From positions 115,648-179,647 of the forward strand of contig OMVJ01000012.1 in assembly GCA_900314495.1 (NCBI GenBank): DNA of 64,000 nucleotides, in the 5' to 3' direction. Position 1 is the first letter of the stretch. Each line of letters begins with the position of its first letter. Position numbers and translations under genes: made by a program. The notes under the pieces were generated by a model. It saw only the letters and a program-made list of their open reading frames with translations, was not told where the DNA came from and did not search any database. Source of the DNA: an uncultured Olsenella sp. (GTDB lineage: Bacteria > Actinomycetota > Coriobacteriia > Coriobacteriales > Atopobiaceae). Positions 51,970 through 59,937 of this stretch are shown in pieces.

Positions 51970-53937
51970 GTGAAGATTACCGACCTGCTCGTACCTCAAG
52001 GCATCAAGGTGGGTGCCACCGCCACAAGCCGTGACGATGCCATCAGCCAGCTTGTTGCCCTGCAGGATGCCTCGGGCAACATCAACAACGCAACTTCCTA
52101 CGAGGCGGCCATCCACGCCCGCGAGGCAGAGTTCTCCACCGCCGTGGGCGACGGCATCGCCATCCCGCACGCCAAGACGGCCGCCGTGCGCAAGGCCGGC
52201 CTGGCTGCCATGACCGTTCCCGGCGGCGTGGAGTGGGACGCCCCCGACGGCGCCCCCGCCGACCTCATGTTCATGATCGCCGCGCCGGAGGGCCAGGGCG
52301 ACCTGCACCTTGAGATGCTGGCCCAGCTCTCCAAGCTCCTCATGCACAAGGACTTCGCCGACGCCCTGCGCGCTGCAAAGACCCCCGAGGACTTCATGAC
52401 CGTCATCGACGAGGCCGAGGCGCGCCGCGCGGCAGCCGAGGCGGCCCCCGCCAAGGGCGCCGACGCCGGTTTCCCGCAGATCGTGGCCATCACCGCCTGC
52501 CCCACCGGCATTGCCCACACCTACATGGCCGCCGAGAACCTGGAGAAGAAGGCCGCCGAGATGGGCGTCTCCATCAAGGTGGAGACCCAGGGCTCCGTCG
52601 GCGCCAAGAACGTAATCACCGCCGAGGAGGTCGCCCACGCCAAGGGCGTCATCATCGCGGCCGACAAGAACGTGGACCGCGCGCGCTTCGGCGGCAAGCA
52701 GGTCCTCTCCACCACCGTCACCGCCGGCATCTCCGAGCCGGAGAAGCTGATCCAGACCATTCTGGACGGCGGCGCGCCCGTGCAGGAGGGCACCGCGGTT
52801 GCGGCCGGCACCTCCGGCGAGAAGGAATCCGGCTGGCACGTCATCTACAAGCACCTGATGAACGGCGTCAGCCACATGCTTCCGTTCGTCATCGGCGGCG
52901 GCATCCTCACCGCGCTCGCGTTCCTCATCGACCAGCCCGGCCTGGGCACCGCGGCCTATGGCTCCTCCATCCCCGCCGCGGCCCTCTTCAAGACCATCGG
53001 CGGCGAGTCCTTCGGCATGATGCTCCCCATCCTGGCCGGCTTCATCGCCATGTCCATCGCCGACCGACCTGGCCTCGCCCCCGGCATCGTTGGCGGCCTC
53101 TTCGCCAAGGGCGGCTACAGCCTCACCTACCTGGCCCTCCTCAACTCTGACCCCGACGCCGCTGCCGCGGCCTGCGTCTCCGGCGGCTTCATCGCGGCCC
53201 TCTTCGCCGGCTTCGCCGCGGGCTACATCACCCTTGGCATCGAGAAGCTCTGCGAGCCCATGCCCAAGCAGCTCGAGGGCATCAAGCCCATGCTGATCTA
53301 CCCCGTGCTGGCCACGCTCGCCACTGGCGCCGTCATGTTCCTGCTCAACCCCGTCTTCGGCGCAATCAACACCGGCCTGAACGGCTGGCTGGCCGGCATG
53401 GGCACCGCCAACATCGTGCTCCTCTGCACCATCTGCGCCGGCATGCAGTCCACCGACATGGGCGGCCCCATCAACAAGGCCTCCTACGTCTTCGCCACCG
53501 GCGCGCTGGCCGCCGGCGCCGAGGTCGGCCCCACCGTCATGGCCGCCGTCATGGCTGGCGGCATGGTTCCCCCGCTGGTCATCGCCCTCTCCACCACCCT
53601 CTTCAAGGACCGCTGGACCAAGGCCGACCGCGACGCGGGCCTGGTGAACTACATCATGGGCCTGTCCTTCATCTCCGAGGGCGCCATCCCCTTCGCCGCC
53701 GCCGACCCCGGCCGCGTGCTTCCCTCCTGCATCGTGGGCTCCGCCATCGCCGGCGCCATCTCCGCGATTGCCGGCTGCACCAGCCCCGCCCCTCACGGCG
53801 GCGCCTGGGTCCTCCCCGTGCTGGGCAACCCGATCATGTTCCTGGTCGCACTCTTCGCCGGCGCGCTTGTGGGCGCCCTGATCCTCTCCATGCTCAAGAA
53901 GCCCCTGCCGCCTGAGCAGTCCGGCCTGGAGAAGTAA
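51970..53937 (+). CDS. fruA: fructose-specific PTS enzyme IIABC
   Basis: This 655-residue fused permease has EIIA at residues 1-150 with the phosphorylated His67 (GIAIPHAKT) and EIIB at about 167-270 with Cys177 (ITACPTGIAHTYMAA). EIIC follows from 290 with eight to ten membrane helices (HMLPFVIGGGILTALAFL, EGAIPFAAADPGR). It takes up fructose as fructose 1-phosphate for FruK. The GTG at 51970 is preceded by GGAGAGGAG; an in-frame GTG at 51937 is possible but weaker. HPr and enzyme I are not encoded in the window. Confidence 0.95.
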   Translation: MKITDLLVPQGIKVGATATSRDDAISQLVALQDASGNINNATSYEAAIHAREAEFSTAVGDGIAIPHAKTAAVRKAGLAAMTVPGGVEWDAPDGAPADLMFMIAAPEGQGDLHLEMLAQLSKLLMHKDFADALRAAKTPEDFMTVIDEAEARRAAAEAAPAKGADAGFPQIVAITACPTGIAHTYMAAENLEKKAAEMGVSIKVETQGSVGAKNVITAEEVAHAKGVIIAADKNVDRARFGGKQVLSTTVTAGISEPEKLIQTILDGGAPVQEGTAVAAGTSGEKESGWHVIYKHLMNGVSHMLPFVIGGGILTALAFLIDQPGLGTAAYGSSIPAAALFKTIGGESFGMMLPILAGFIAMSIADRPGLAPGIVGGLFAKGGYSLTYLALLNSDPDAAAAACVSGGFIAALFAGFAAGYITLGIEKLCEPMPKQLEGIKPMLIYPVLATLATGAVMFLLNPVFGAINTGLNGWLAGMGTANIVLLCTICAGMQSTDMGGPINKASYVFATGALAAGAEVGPTVMAAVMAGGMVPPLVIALSTTLFKDRWTKADRDAGLVNYIMGLSFISEGAIPFAAADPGRVLPSCIVGSAIAGAISAIAGCTSPAPHGGAWVLPVLGNPIMFLVALFAGALVGALILSMLKKPLPPEQSGLEK

Positions 53938-53972
53938 GCTCAAGCCACACCACACACGCTAGCAGCACCCAA

Positions 53973-54003
53973 CGGCCCGACGGACACCGCGTTCGCCGGG
54001 CCG
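53973..54003 (+). terminator. terminator after fruA
   Basis: CGGCCCG and CGGGCCG form a 7-bp GC stem, extended by inner pairs, followed by CTCTTGT. It lies 35 bases after the fruA stop. Confidence 0.55.
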
Positions 54004-54024
54004 CTCTTGTGTAGCCGACCTCTA

Positions 54025-54126
54025 AACGGGAGCTCCCATGACAACGTTCCTGTACAGAAGGGCATAGCCGTGCCGTACACTGAGGCAGTACTCGACCTCG
54101 TGCGCATCATCGAGGCCAACCTGTAG
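54025..54126 (+). pseudogene. C-terminal remnant of a ketopantoate-reductase-like gene
   Basis: An open stretch of 33 codons has no start codon of its own. It reads NGSSHDN, then KGIAVPYTEAVLDL and VRIIEANL before TAG. This matches the usual C-terminus of PanE/ApbA-type 2-dehydropantoate 2-reductases (NG...G.P.T..L..LV..IE.N). Nothing upstream continues the gene, so it is a relic left by a deletion. The match is short and made from memory. Confidence 0.4.
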
Positions 54127-54141
54127 CGCGAAAGGACCCCC

Positions 54142-54492
54142 ATGCCCCGCACCAGCGTCTTCGACATGAAGCTTTCCAAGGTCTACGCCGCCCTGGTTCA
54201 GAAGGCGGAGCGCAAGGGCCGAACCGCGGAGGAGGTTGACCAGTGCACCAGCTGGCTCCTAGGCTACACCGCGGACCAGATTCGCGCGGCCATGGAATCC
54301 GACATGCCCTACGGCGACTTCTTCCGCAATGCACCTCAGGTCAACCCCAACGCGAGCAAGGTCACCGGCACCATCTGCCACGTGAAGATTGCGGAAATCG
54401 AGGACCCCGTGATGCAGAACATGCGCCGTTTGGACAAGATGGTGGACGAGCTTGCCCACGGCAAGCCAATGGAGAAGATCTTGCGCAGCTAG
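54142..54492 (+). CDS. DUF2200 family protein
   Basis: This 116-residue protein has the DUF2200 pattern: FDMKLSKVYAALVQKAERKG, then RTAEEVDQCTSWLLGYT, DMPYGDFF and ITGTICHVKIAEIEDPVMQ (here KVTGTICHVKIAEIEDPVMQ). No catalytic residues are known and the function is uncharacterised. The start ATG at 54142 has GAAAGGA upstream. It sits between the fructose operon and a convergent MocR gene. Confidence 0.85.
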   Translation: MPRTSVFDMKLSKVYAALVQKAERKGRTAEEVDQCTSWLLGYTADQIRAAMESDMPYGDFFRNAPQVNPNASKVTGTICHVKIAEIEDPVMQNMRRLDKMVDELAHGKPMEKILRS

Positions 54493-54543
54493 CACGTTGA
54501 AGCAGTCCTATTGGGCCGCAGGGCCGGTGCAAGAAGGCAAGGG

Positions 54544-55950
54544 TCACATCCAGCGCCGCAGGGAGCCAACCAGCGCATCCAAGTATTCTGGCAGCTGCTG
54601 CAACCCAATTGCGCCGTATCCAATCAGCACCTGATTGTGGGGGCACTTCGAGCCGTCGCTCCAGAACACCCCCATGGGCATGACGCCAATCTCGTCTTGC
54701 AGAATGCTGGCAAGTATCTGCTCTTGCGAGAGTTCCGTATCCAGTTCCAGCACAAAGTGCACACCGCCGCCAGTACCATGCACCTGCACCTTGTTTGGCA
54801 GATCGCTCGCAAGCGTCTGAAGAATAAGGTCGTGCCGCTTGCCCATGGCCGTTCTCACGTAGTTGATCCGGCGAGAATAGGCGCCCGATTCCAGGTACGC
54901 GGCCAGCGCAAGCTGCTCGTAGGTGGGAACGGAAGAGCCAAAGTAGCTGTAATAGTCTCCAAAGTCCACATGGAGCCGCCTCGGCAGAACCATATAAGAG
55001 ACGCGCAAGTCTGGCGACAGCGACTTCGAGAACGTCCCCAAGTAAATGACGCGGTCGCTGCCGTCCATGGATTGCAACGAAGGAATTGGCCGCTCGCGAT
55101 AGCGCAGCTCGCTGTCGTAGTCGTCCTCGATGATGAAGCTGTCCGTTGCCTCGGCCCAACGCAGCAGCTGAATGCGCCGGGCAGCAGGGAGCACCTGCCC
55201 CATGGGAAACTGGTGTGACGGCGTCACGTAAACGATCGCATGCGAGACACCTGCAAGCTGCTCAACGTCGATTCCGTTGGCATCAAGGGGAACCGGAATC
55301 ACGCGGTAGCCCATGCGCGCAAACACGTCCCGAGCTCCCGAATAGCCCGGCTCCTCGATGGCAAACGCGTAGCGCTCCCTGGGAAGCAGATCGGTCACCT
55401 GGCGCAACGCGTGCTGCACGCCACCGGTCACGTAAACCTGGCCCGCCGTCGCGTTGACCCCGCGCGAAGCGGCAAGCATCTTGGCAAGGGCCTCCCGCAG
55501 CGCCACCTCCCCCTGCGGGTTCGCATACGAGAGGTTCGCATGCCCCTCTAGCTGGGCAAATGCGTCACGCAGACAGCGCCGGAACTCCTTCGTGCGGTAC
55601 ACGTTCAGGTCAAGGCTTCCATATTGGAAGCTGTAGCGAGGCTCATGATGCGACGCAGGCTTCTTGGCTGCCGCAGGTTCCTGCCTCACAACGGCAGCAG
55701 CACCTTCCATCTGCGGTATGTGCTCAACGTAGTACCCCGAGCCGACGATTGACCGCGCATATCCCTCGGAAACCAGCTGGGCATAGGCGGCTGTCACCGT
55801 GTTGCGCGCCACGTGATAGTCTGCTGCAAGCGTACGCGTCGCTGGCAACCTCATGCCAGCTGGCAGCGTTCCTGCAAGAATCTGCCGACGCAAGTCCTCA
55901 TATATTTGCTCATACAAGGGCCTGCTCGACCTTGCATCTATCTGAATCAC
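54544..55950 (-). CDS. MocR-type regulator (GntR HTH + aminotransferase domain)
   Basis: This 468-residue protein has a GntR winged helix (PLYEQIYEDLRRQILAG, RLPATRTLAADYHVARNTV) and an aminotransferase-like effector domain with the PLP lysine in YLGTFSKSLSPDLRVSYMV. The GTG at 55950 is chosen because GAGGAGG lies 6 bases upstream; ATG 55980 would add 10 residues. It is divergent from a nitroreductase gene, its probable target, with paired CCAAT-type sites between them. It is a second, distinct MocR protein from the one at 5451-6923. Confidence 0.88.
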   Translation of the reverse strand: MIQIDARSSRPLYEQIYEDLRRQILAGTLPAGMRLPATRTLAADYHVARNTVTAAYAQLVSEGYARSIVGSGYYVEHIPQMEGAAAVVRQEPAAAKKPASHHEPRYSFQYGSLDLNVYRTKEFRRCLRDAFAQLEGHANLSYANPQGEVALREALAKMLAASRGVNATAGQVYVTGGVQHALRQVTDLLPRERYAFAIEEPGYSGARDVFARMGYRVIPVPLDANGIDVEQLAGVSHAIVYVTPSHQFPMGQVLPAARRIQLLRWAEATDSFIIEDDYDSELRYRERPIPSLQSMDGSDRVIYLGTFSKSLSPDLRVSYMVLPRRLHVDFGDYYSYFGSSVPTYEQLALAAYLESGAYSRRINYVRTAMGKRHDLILQTLASDLPNKVQVHGTGGGVHFVLELDTELSQEQILASILQDEIGVMPMGVFWSDGSKCPHNQVLIGYGAIGLQQLPEYLDALVGSLRRWM

Positions 55951-56025
55951 GCGCACCTCCTCAGTCCGCATTGGCACCATTCACCTAGGTGTTCGCAGAC
56001 GCGAATTGGCTCCATTACTTTTGTT

Positions 56026-56055
56026 CCAATGGGACCTTACCACTAATCCAATTGG
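56026..56055. promoter_or_regulatory. candidate MocR operator: CCAAT direct repeat
   Basis: CCAATGGG (56026-56033) and CCAATTGG (56048-56055) start 22 bases apart in the same orientation, and a further ATTGG lies at about 56005. Directly repeated sites about two turns apart are typical of MocR regulators. Confidence 0.45.
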
Positions 56056-56125
56056 TAGCTATCGTAAGGTCATACAGCCACGTGCGCGGCGCAAGCTTGC
56101 CGCAGGCAAACACAAGGAGGATGCC

Positions 56126-56800
56126 ATGGACCTTCTCGAGGCAATCAAGGTTCGCCATACCATCCGCACCTACGACGGGCAGCCCATCGCAGGTCAGGAC
56201 CTTGAGACTCTTAACAAAATGATTGCTGCGGCAAACGCCGAGGGCAACCTTCACCTGCAGCTAGTGAACGGGCAGCCAGATGCACTTGCACCCTTTACCG
56301 TTCACTACGGCAAGTGGACCAACGTCACCAACTACATTGCATGCGTCGGCCAGGACGATGCCAGCCTTGAGCAACGTTGCGGCTACTACGGCGAGAAGAT
56401 TGCCCTTTGGGCCGAGACCGCAGGCCTCAAGACCGGCTGGGTGGACACTCGCACTGGCAGCCAACTGCCCGATGCCTTTCACGTAGCTGACGGCGAGCGC
56501 TTCGTTCTGTGCCTGTGCATTGGCACCAGCGAGAAGGTCGGCCGCCCGCACAAGGTCAAGTCCGTTGAGCAGCTCAGCGATGTGACTGGTCAGACGCCGG
56601 AGTGGTTCGCCCGCGGGATGGAGGCTGCGCAGCTCGCCCCCACCGCTGGCAACCAGCAGGCGTTCACCATTCACTTTGATGGCACGAACCTCTCCATCAC
56701 CACCGCGGACGGCAACTTGGCGTGCGTCGACATGGGCATTGCCCAGTATCACTTCGAGCTGGGATCCGGTATCGACCACGCCCGCTGGGCGCAGGCGTAA
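56126..56800 (+). CDS. nitroreductase-family protein
   Basis: This 224-residue FMN-binding protein of the putative nitroreductase TM1586 group is paralogous to 10012-10680. Shared features are RHTIRTYDGQP near the start, GYYGEKIALWAETAGLKTGW, and AAQLAPTAGNQQAF. The C-terminus (DMGIAQYHFELGSG) is also shared. The ATG at 56126 has CAAGGAGG upstream. It is probably controlled by the divergent MocR protein. The physiological substrate is unknown. Confidence 0.88.
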   Translation: MDLLEAIKVRHTIRTYDGQPIAGQDLETLNKMIAAANAEGNLHLQLVNGQPDALAPFTVHYGKWTNVTNYIACVGQDDASLEQRCGYYGEKIALWAETAGLKTGWVDTRTGSQLPDAFHVADGERFVLCLCIGTSEKVGRPHKVKSVEQLSDVTGQTPEWFARGMEAAQLAPTAGNQQAFTIHFDGTNLSITTADGNLACVDMGIAQYHFELGSGIDHARWAQA

Positions 56801-56925
56801 TCGGCGGCGCGGCGCACCGTCCGAGACCGGCGGGGCAACAATCCGCACGCACTTCGTTCCATCCGTGTCACACAGCTAGGCTAGACTGCATTCAACGCAA
56901 TGCTATTCACCAGAAAGGAAGCATT

Positions 56926-57108
56926 ATGGAGGCTAAGGAACTGGTTCTGCAGACCATGCACGAAGCTGGCACGCCGCTCGCAGCCGGCAAGGTGGCCGAG
57001 CTTTCCGGCCTCGACCGCAAGGTCGTGGACAAGGCGTTCAAGGAGCTCAAGGCCGAGGGCGCAATCGTCTCCCCCGTCCGCTGCAAGTGGGAGCCCGCCG
57101 AGAAGTAA
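56926..57108 (+). CDS. small winged-helix DNA-binding-like protein
   Basis: This 60-residue protein is built as one winged helix: ELVLQTMHEAGTPLAAGKVA, ELSGLDRKVVDKAFKELKAE, then GAIVSPVRCKWEPA. Similar short proteins are widespread in anaerobic Firmicutes and Actinobacteria, and their role is not known to me. The ATG at 56926 has AAAGGAA upstream. It stands alone, followed by a strong hairpin. Confidence 0.75.
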   Translation: MEAKELVLQTMHEAGTPLAAGKVAELSGLDRKVVDKAFKELKAEGAIVSPVRCKWEPAEK

Positions 57109-57147
57109 CCGGCGCAGGCCCGGACCAGCCCATCCCACACACGAGAA

Positions 57148-57183
57148 GTCCCGCGTCATTTGAAGTTTCAGATGACGCGGGAC
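57148..57183 (+). terminator. terminator hairpin
   Basis: GTCCCGCGTCAT / ATGACGCGGGAC form a perfect 12-bp stem with a 12-base loop after the small winged-helix gene. No T-run is present, so termination may be inefficient. Confidence 0.55.
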
Positions 57184-57290
57184 ATGCTATTACCCAGTTG
57201 TTACCTGAAAGCACCGCATTTGAGCACTCCAATGCAACGACAGTCCCGTTGCGGTGGCCTAGTGTCGCATCAGCCAGCCCACACTGGCTG

Positions 57291-57662
57291 CTACAGGTAC
57301 AGATCCGGCTCCTCGCGGCCGAACTTGGCAAGCAGCTCGTGGCAGGGACGGCAGGCGGCGCAGTCGCACCACTTGGCGCCTTTGTCCTTGCGCTCCTGCT
57401 CGTGGGCAAGCATCCCTTCGGCGGCATCGCCAAAGACTTGCTTGCCCGCCTCGCTCTGGATGAAGCCAAGCAAGCTGACGATGCTAGTCTGGTGTTCGCT
57501 GACGGCGTCCATCAGGGCGTTGGTCGCTGCCTCGGCATCCTGGCCGGCGGCGACGGCGTCCTTCCAAGCCTGTGCGGCGGCCTTGGTGGCAGCAGAGGCA
57601 GAGCCAGCGGCCAGCATCTCGTCAACCTTGGCAGCGGCAAAATCGAGCAGTTCCTTCTCCAT
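57291..57662 (-). CDS. small helical protein with CxCxxCxxC motif
   Basis: This 123-residue protein of a family common in gut anaerobes is often labelled a heat-shock protein without support. It is alpha-helical and alanine-rich in the first half, then has LLGFIQSEAGKQVFGD and a C-terminal KWCDCAACRPCHELL with four closely spaced cysteines, suggesting zinc or iron-sulfur binding. The ATG at 57662 has GGAAGGGAA upstream. The function is unknown and the gene stands alone. Confidence 0.7.
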   Translation of the reverse strand: MEKELLDFAAAKVDEMLAAGSASAATKAAAQAWKDAVAAGQDAEAATNALMDAVSEHQTSIVSLLGFIQSEAGKQVFGDAAEGMLAHEQERKDKGAKWCDCAACRPCHELLAKFGREEPDLYL

Positions 57663-57824
57663 GATTTGTTCCCTTCCTAAAGCCCGACTGATGTCAGAAC
57701 GAACAAGTTAAGTAATCCCATTTCACACGCCTTCATGCAAGAAGGAACTTCAAGGTCACTCAGTACAACTTTGATACCGCAACGACCTTGGTGGCTCGCG
57801 TCCAAGTGGCACAAGACAAACTCA

Positions 57825-57965
57825 GATTTCGAGGACAACCTCGTGCATGCATCGTTTAAGCGTGCAAGTGCCGACCTCTTGGTCACTTGGGACAAACAGC
57901 TCCTCGCCCACGCCTTTGTTCCTACCGTCACCCCAACTGACGCGCTCAAGGAGCTTGAGGATTAG
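57825..57965 (+). pseudogene. C-terminal fragment of a PIN-domain toxin gene
   Basis: The last 46 codons of a VapC-like protein are present: SDFEDNLVHASFKRASADLL, VTWDK, and VTPTDALKELE. The acidic SDFED motif and the following strand are typical, but the N-terminal half with the first catalytic aspartates is missing. It lies next to a complete PIN toxin gene in the opposite orientation. The rest of the 57663-58022 gap shows no gene. Confidence 0.6.
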
Positions 57966-58022
57966 GCCCGGCAGAAAGTCGACTGCAGTACGAGCCGTCA
58001 TCATCTCAGACCTTCCGCGAGT

Positions 58023-58520
58023 TTACACCCCAGCCGCGCCCAGCATCGCAAGTGCCTGTGCCGCGTTCAAAGTTGGCACGGGCGAGCTTGCCGCCAGCTT
58101 CCTGTCACCCGTTACCAGGTACGTCACTCCGCAGCGCATGGCAACGGCCACAATGAGGTCATCCTCGAGGTCTTGGTGCAAGTTGTGGATGGAGCGACTC
58201 ATGGCCACGTCCACTTGGCCCATGGATGCAACGGTTGCCATACGCGTAATGCTCTGCAGACACCCCCAGGCAAACTCCTCTGCCGCTGCGGAGATCGCCG
58301 GCGTCACTTCCTTGCCACTGGCCCGCGCGTCCCGCTTGACCGAACTCGCGCATTGGCAATAGAAGTCCTTGCACGAGGTTGGCGCAATCAGCAAGCCAAT
58401 GCCCGCCCTACGCGCGTACCGCACCAAGGCAACCGCGCTCTGAAACCCTGGCCGCGTCTGGTCAAAGTAGTCGAGCCACACGTTTGTATCCAGCAGAAGG
58501 AGTTGCTGCCCCCCTGACAT
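58023..58520 (-). CDS. PIN-domain ribonuclease toxin (VapC-like)
   Basis: This 165-residue PIN protein has LLLLDTNVWLDYF (first Asp), LEDDLIVAVAMRCG (acidic cluster) and LVTGDRKL (last Asp), the metal-binding residues of PIN nucleases. The ATG at 58520 immediately follows the stop of the upstream antitoxin gene, so the two are translationally coupled. It probably cleaves RNA when the antitoxin is degraded. Confidence 0.88.
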   Translation of the reverse strand: MSGGQQLLLLDTNVWLDYFDQTRPGFQSAVALVRYARRAGIGLLIAPTSCKDFYCQCASSVKRDARASGKEVTPAISAAAEEFAWGCLQSITRMATVASMGQVDVAMSRSIHNLHQDLEDDLIVAVAMRCGVTYLVTGDRKLAASSPVPTLNAAQALAMLGAAGV

Positions 58521-58919
58521 CTATATGCCCCTCTCCGCCGCGCGCAACGCATAGGCTTCCTCAAGCGCCAGCCGGTCCGCATCGGACTGTTTCTGCAGGG
58601 CAGCGACAAGCTCCTCGTCGCTACCAGGATGCGCGGCAGGCGCCGGCATCGATATGCCAAGGCGCTTGTATAGCTCAGCCCTTGCATCGATTGCCTCAGC
58701 GCTGGCGTCCACTGGGCCTCCCGCCGGTTCATCGGCCGCATCCCCATTAAGCATACCAATCAGGCTGCGCAGTTTGCCCGCATCCCCCGCGTTCCGCTGC
58801 GCGTACCTCCACAGCGCGCGCACTGCCTGCGTAGGGGTATAGCCTGCCTGCTCCAAGCATGCGTCGCCATCCTCCTTGAGGCCCTTCTCCAACCTGACGT
58901 TCATCTGTACCGAAGCCAT
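58521..58919 (-). CDS. RelB/DinJ-like antitoxin
   Basis: This 132-residue protein has an N-terminal ribbon-helix-helix (MASVQMNVRLEKGLKEDGDA, GYTPTQAVRALWRYAQ), as in RelB/DinJ. A long, probably disordered and proteolysis-prone C-terminus (DAADEPAGGPVDASAEAID) would wrap the PIN toxin. The ATG at 58919 has AAGGAGGA upstream. It is first in the toxin-antitoxin operon. RelB/DinJ with a PIN toxin rather than RelE is a hybrid pairing. Confidence 0.85.
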   Translation of the reverse strand: MASVQMNVRLEKGLKEDGDACLEQAGYTPTQAVRALWRYAQRNAGDAGKLRSLIGMLNGDAADEPAGGPVDASAEAIDARAELYKRLGISMPAPAAHPGSDEELVAALQKQSDADRLALEEAYALRAAERGI

Positions 58920-58939
58920 CCGTCCTCCTTGTCTTCCAG

Positions 58940-58971
58940 TATATGATAGCATACAATATGATACCTGTATA
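58940..58971. promoter_or_regulatory. AT-rich operator/promoter of the toxin-antitoxin pair
   Basis: TATG-ATAG-CATA at 58942-58953 and a following ATACAATATGATAC form overlapping inverted repeats just upstream of the antitoxin. This is the position and type of site used by ribbon-helix-helix antitoxins for autoregulation. Confidence 0.5.
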
Positions 58972-58994
58972 GCCGTTCTTAGTACGGAGGTACC

Positions 58995-59798
58995 ATGCAG
59001 CTCACCATGCTCGGCACGGGCAACGCCCTTGTCACCAAGTGCTACAACACCTGCTTTGTCTTGCAGAACGAGCATGGCTCGCTCATGGTGGATGGAGGCG
59101 GGGGCAACGGGGTCCTGCGCCAGCTGGCGTCCGCAGGCATTGACTGGCGCAACATGCAGCACATCTTCGTCACGCACAAGCACATAGACCATCTGCTGGG
59201 CGTCATCTGGATGATGCGCGTCATCGCGCAGGGCATGTCACAAGGCACGTACGAAGGTGACGCGTACGTTTACGCCCACACCGACCTCGCTCAGCTGCTG
59301 GACCAGCTGACCAGCCAACTCCTCAACGCCAAACAGCACGCCTTCGTGGGCAAACGCCTGCACCTGGTTCCGCTGCAAGACGGCCAGACCCTCCAAGTCA
59401 TGGGCTGCGCCGTTCAGGCCTTTGACATCCAGTCTACCAAGGCCAAGCAGTTCGGCTTTACCCTCGAGTACGCGCCCGGCAAGAAGCTAACCTGCTGCGG
59501 AGACGAGCCTTGCAGCGAGGCCGGCCGCGCATACGCGCGCGGCAGCGATTGGCTGCTGCACGAGGCCTTTTGCCTCTACGGCGAGCGCGACCACTTCCAC
59601 CCCTACGAGAAGCACCACTCCACCGTGCGCGACGCCTGCCAGCTTGCCGAGGACCTGGGCGTGCGCAACCTGGTGCTCTACCACACGGAAGACAAGAACC
59701 TTGCAAATCGCAAGCGGCTCTACACCGCGGAGGGAAAGCAGTACTTCGCCGGCAACCTGTTCGTGCCCGACGACTTGGAGCGCATTGAAATCAGCTAA
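58995..59798 (+). CDS. metallo-beta-lactamase-fold hydrolase (RNase Z-like)
   Basis: This 267-residue MBL protein has the metal motif HKHIDH (His61, His63, Asp65, His66), WLLHEAFCLYGERDHFHPYE and LVLYHTEDKN for the remaining ligands. The overall pattern is like RNase Z/arylsulfatase-type phosphodiesterases. The ATG at 58995 follows CGGAGG. It is divergent from the toxin-antitoxin operon and shares its promoter gap. The substrate is unknown. Confidence 0.87.
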   Translation: MQLTMLGTGNALVTKCYNTCFVLQNEHGSLMVDGGGGNGVLRQLASAGIDWRNMQHIFVTHKHIDHLLGVIWMMRVIAQGMSQGTYEGDAYVYAHTDLAQLLDQLTSQLLNAKQHAFVGKRLHLVPLQDGQTLQVMGCAVQAFDIQSTKAKQFGFTLEYAPGKKLTCCGDEPCSEAGRAYARGSDWLLHEAFCLYGERDHFHPYEKHHSTVRDACQLAEDLGVRNLVLYHTEDKNLANRKRLYTAEGKQYFAGNLFVPDDLERIEIS

Positions 59799-59937
59799 GT
59801 TCGCTCGCGCACTGCAAGGCCCATCGCTGGATTGCAACTCTCGTCGGCCCCGCCCCAACGGCATCCATGGGGCATAATAGGGCGCGTCAAACCCTACGCA
59901 ACGCGCCACCGCGCGGCTTCCGGGCAAGGAGAAGCGC

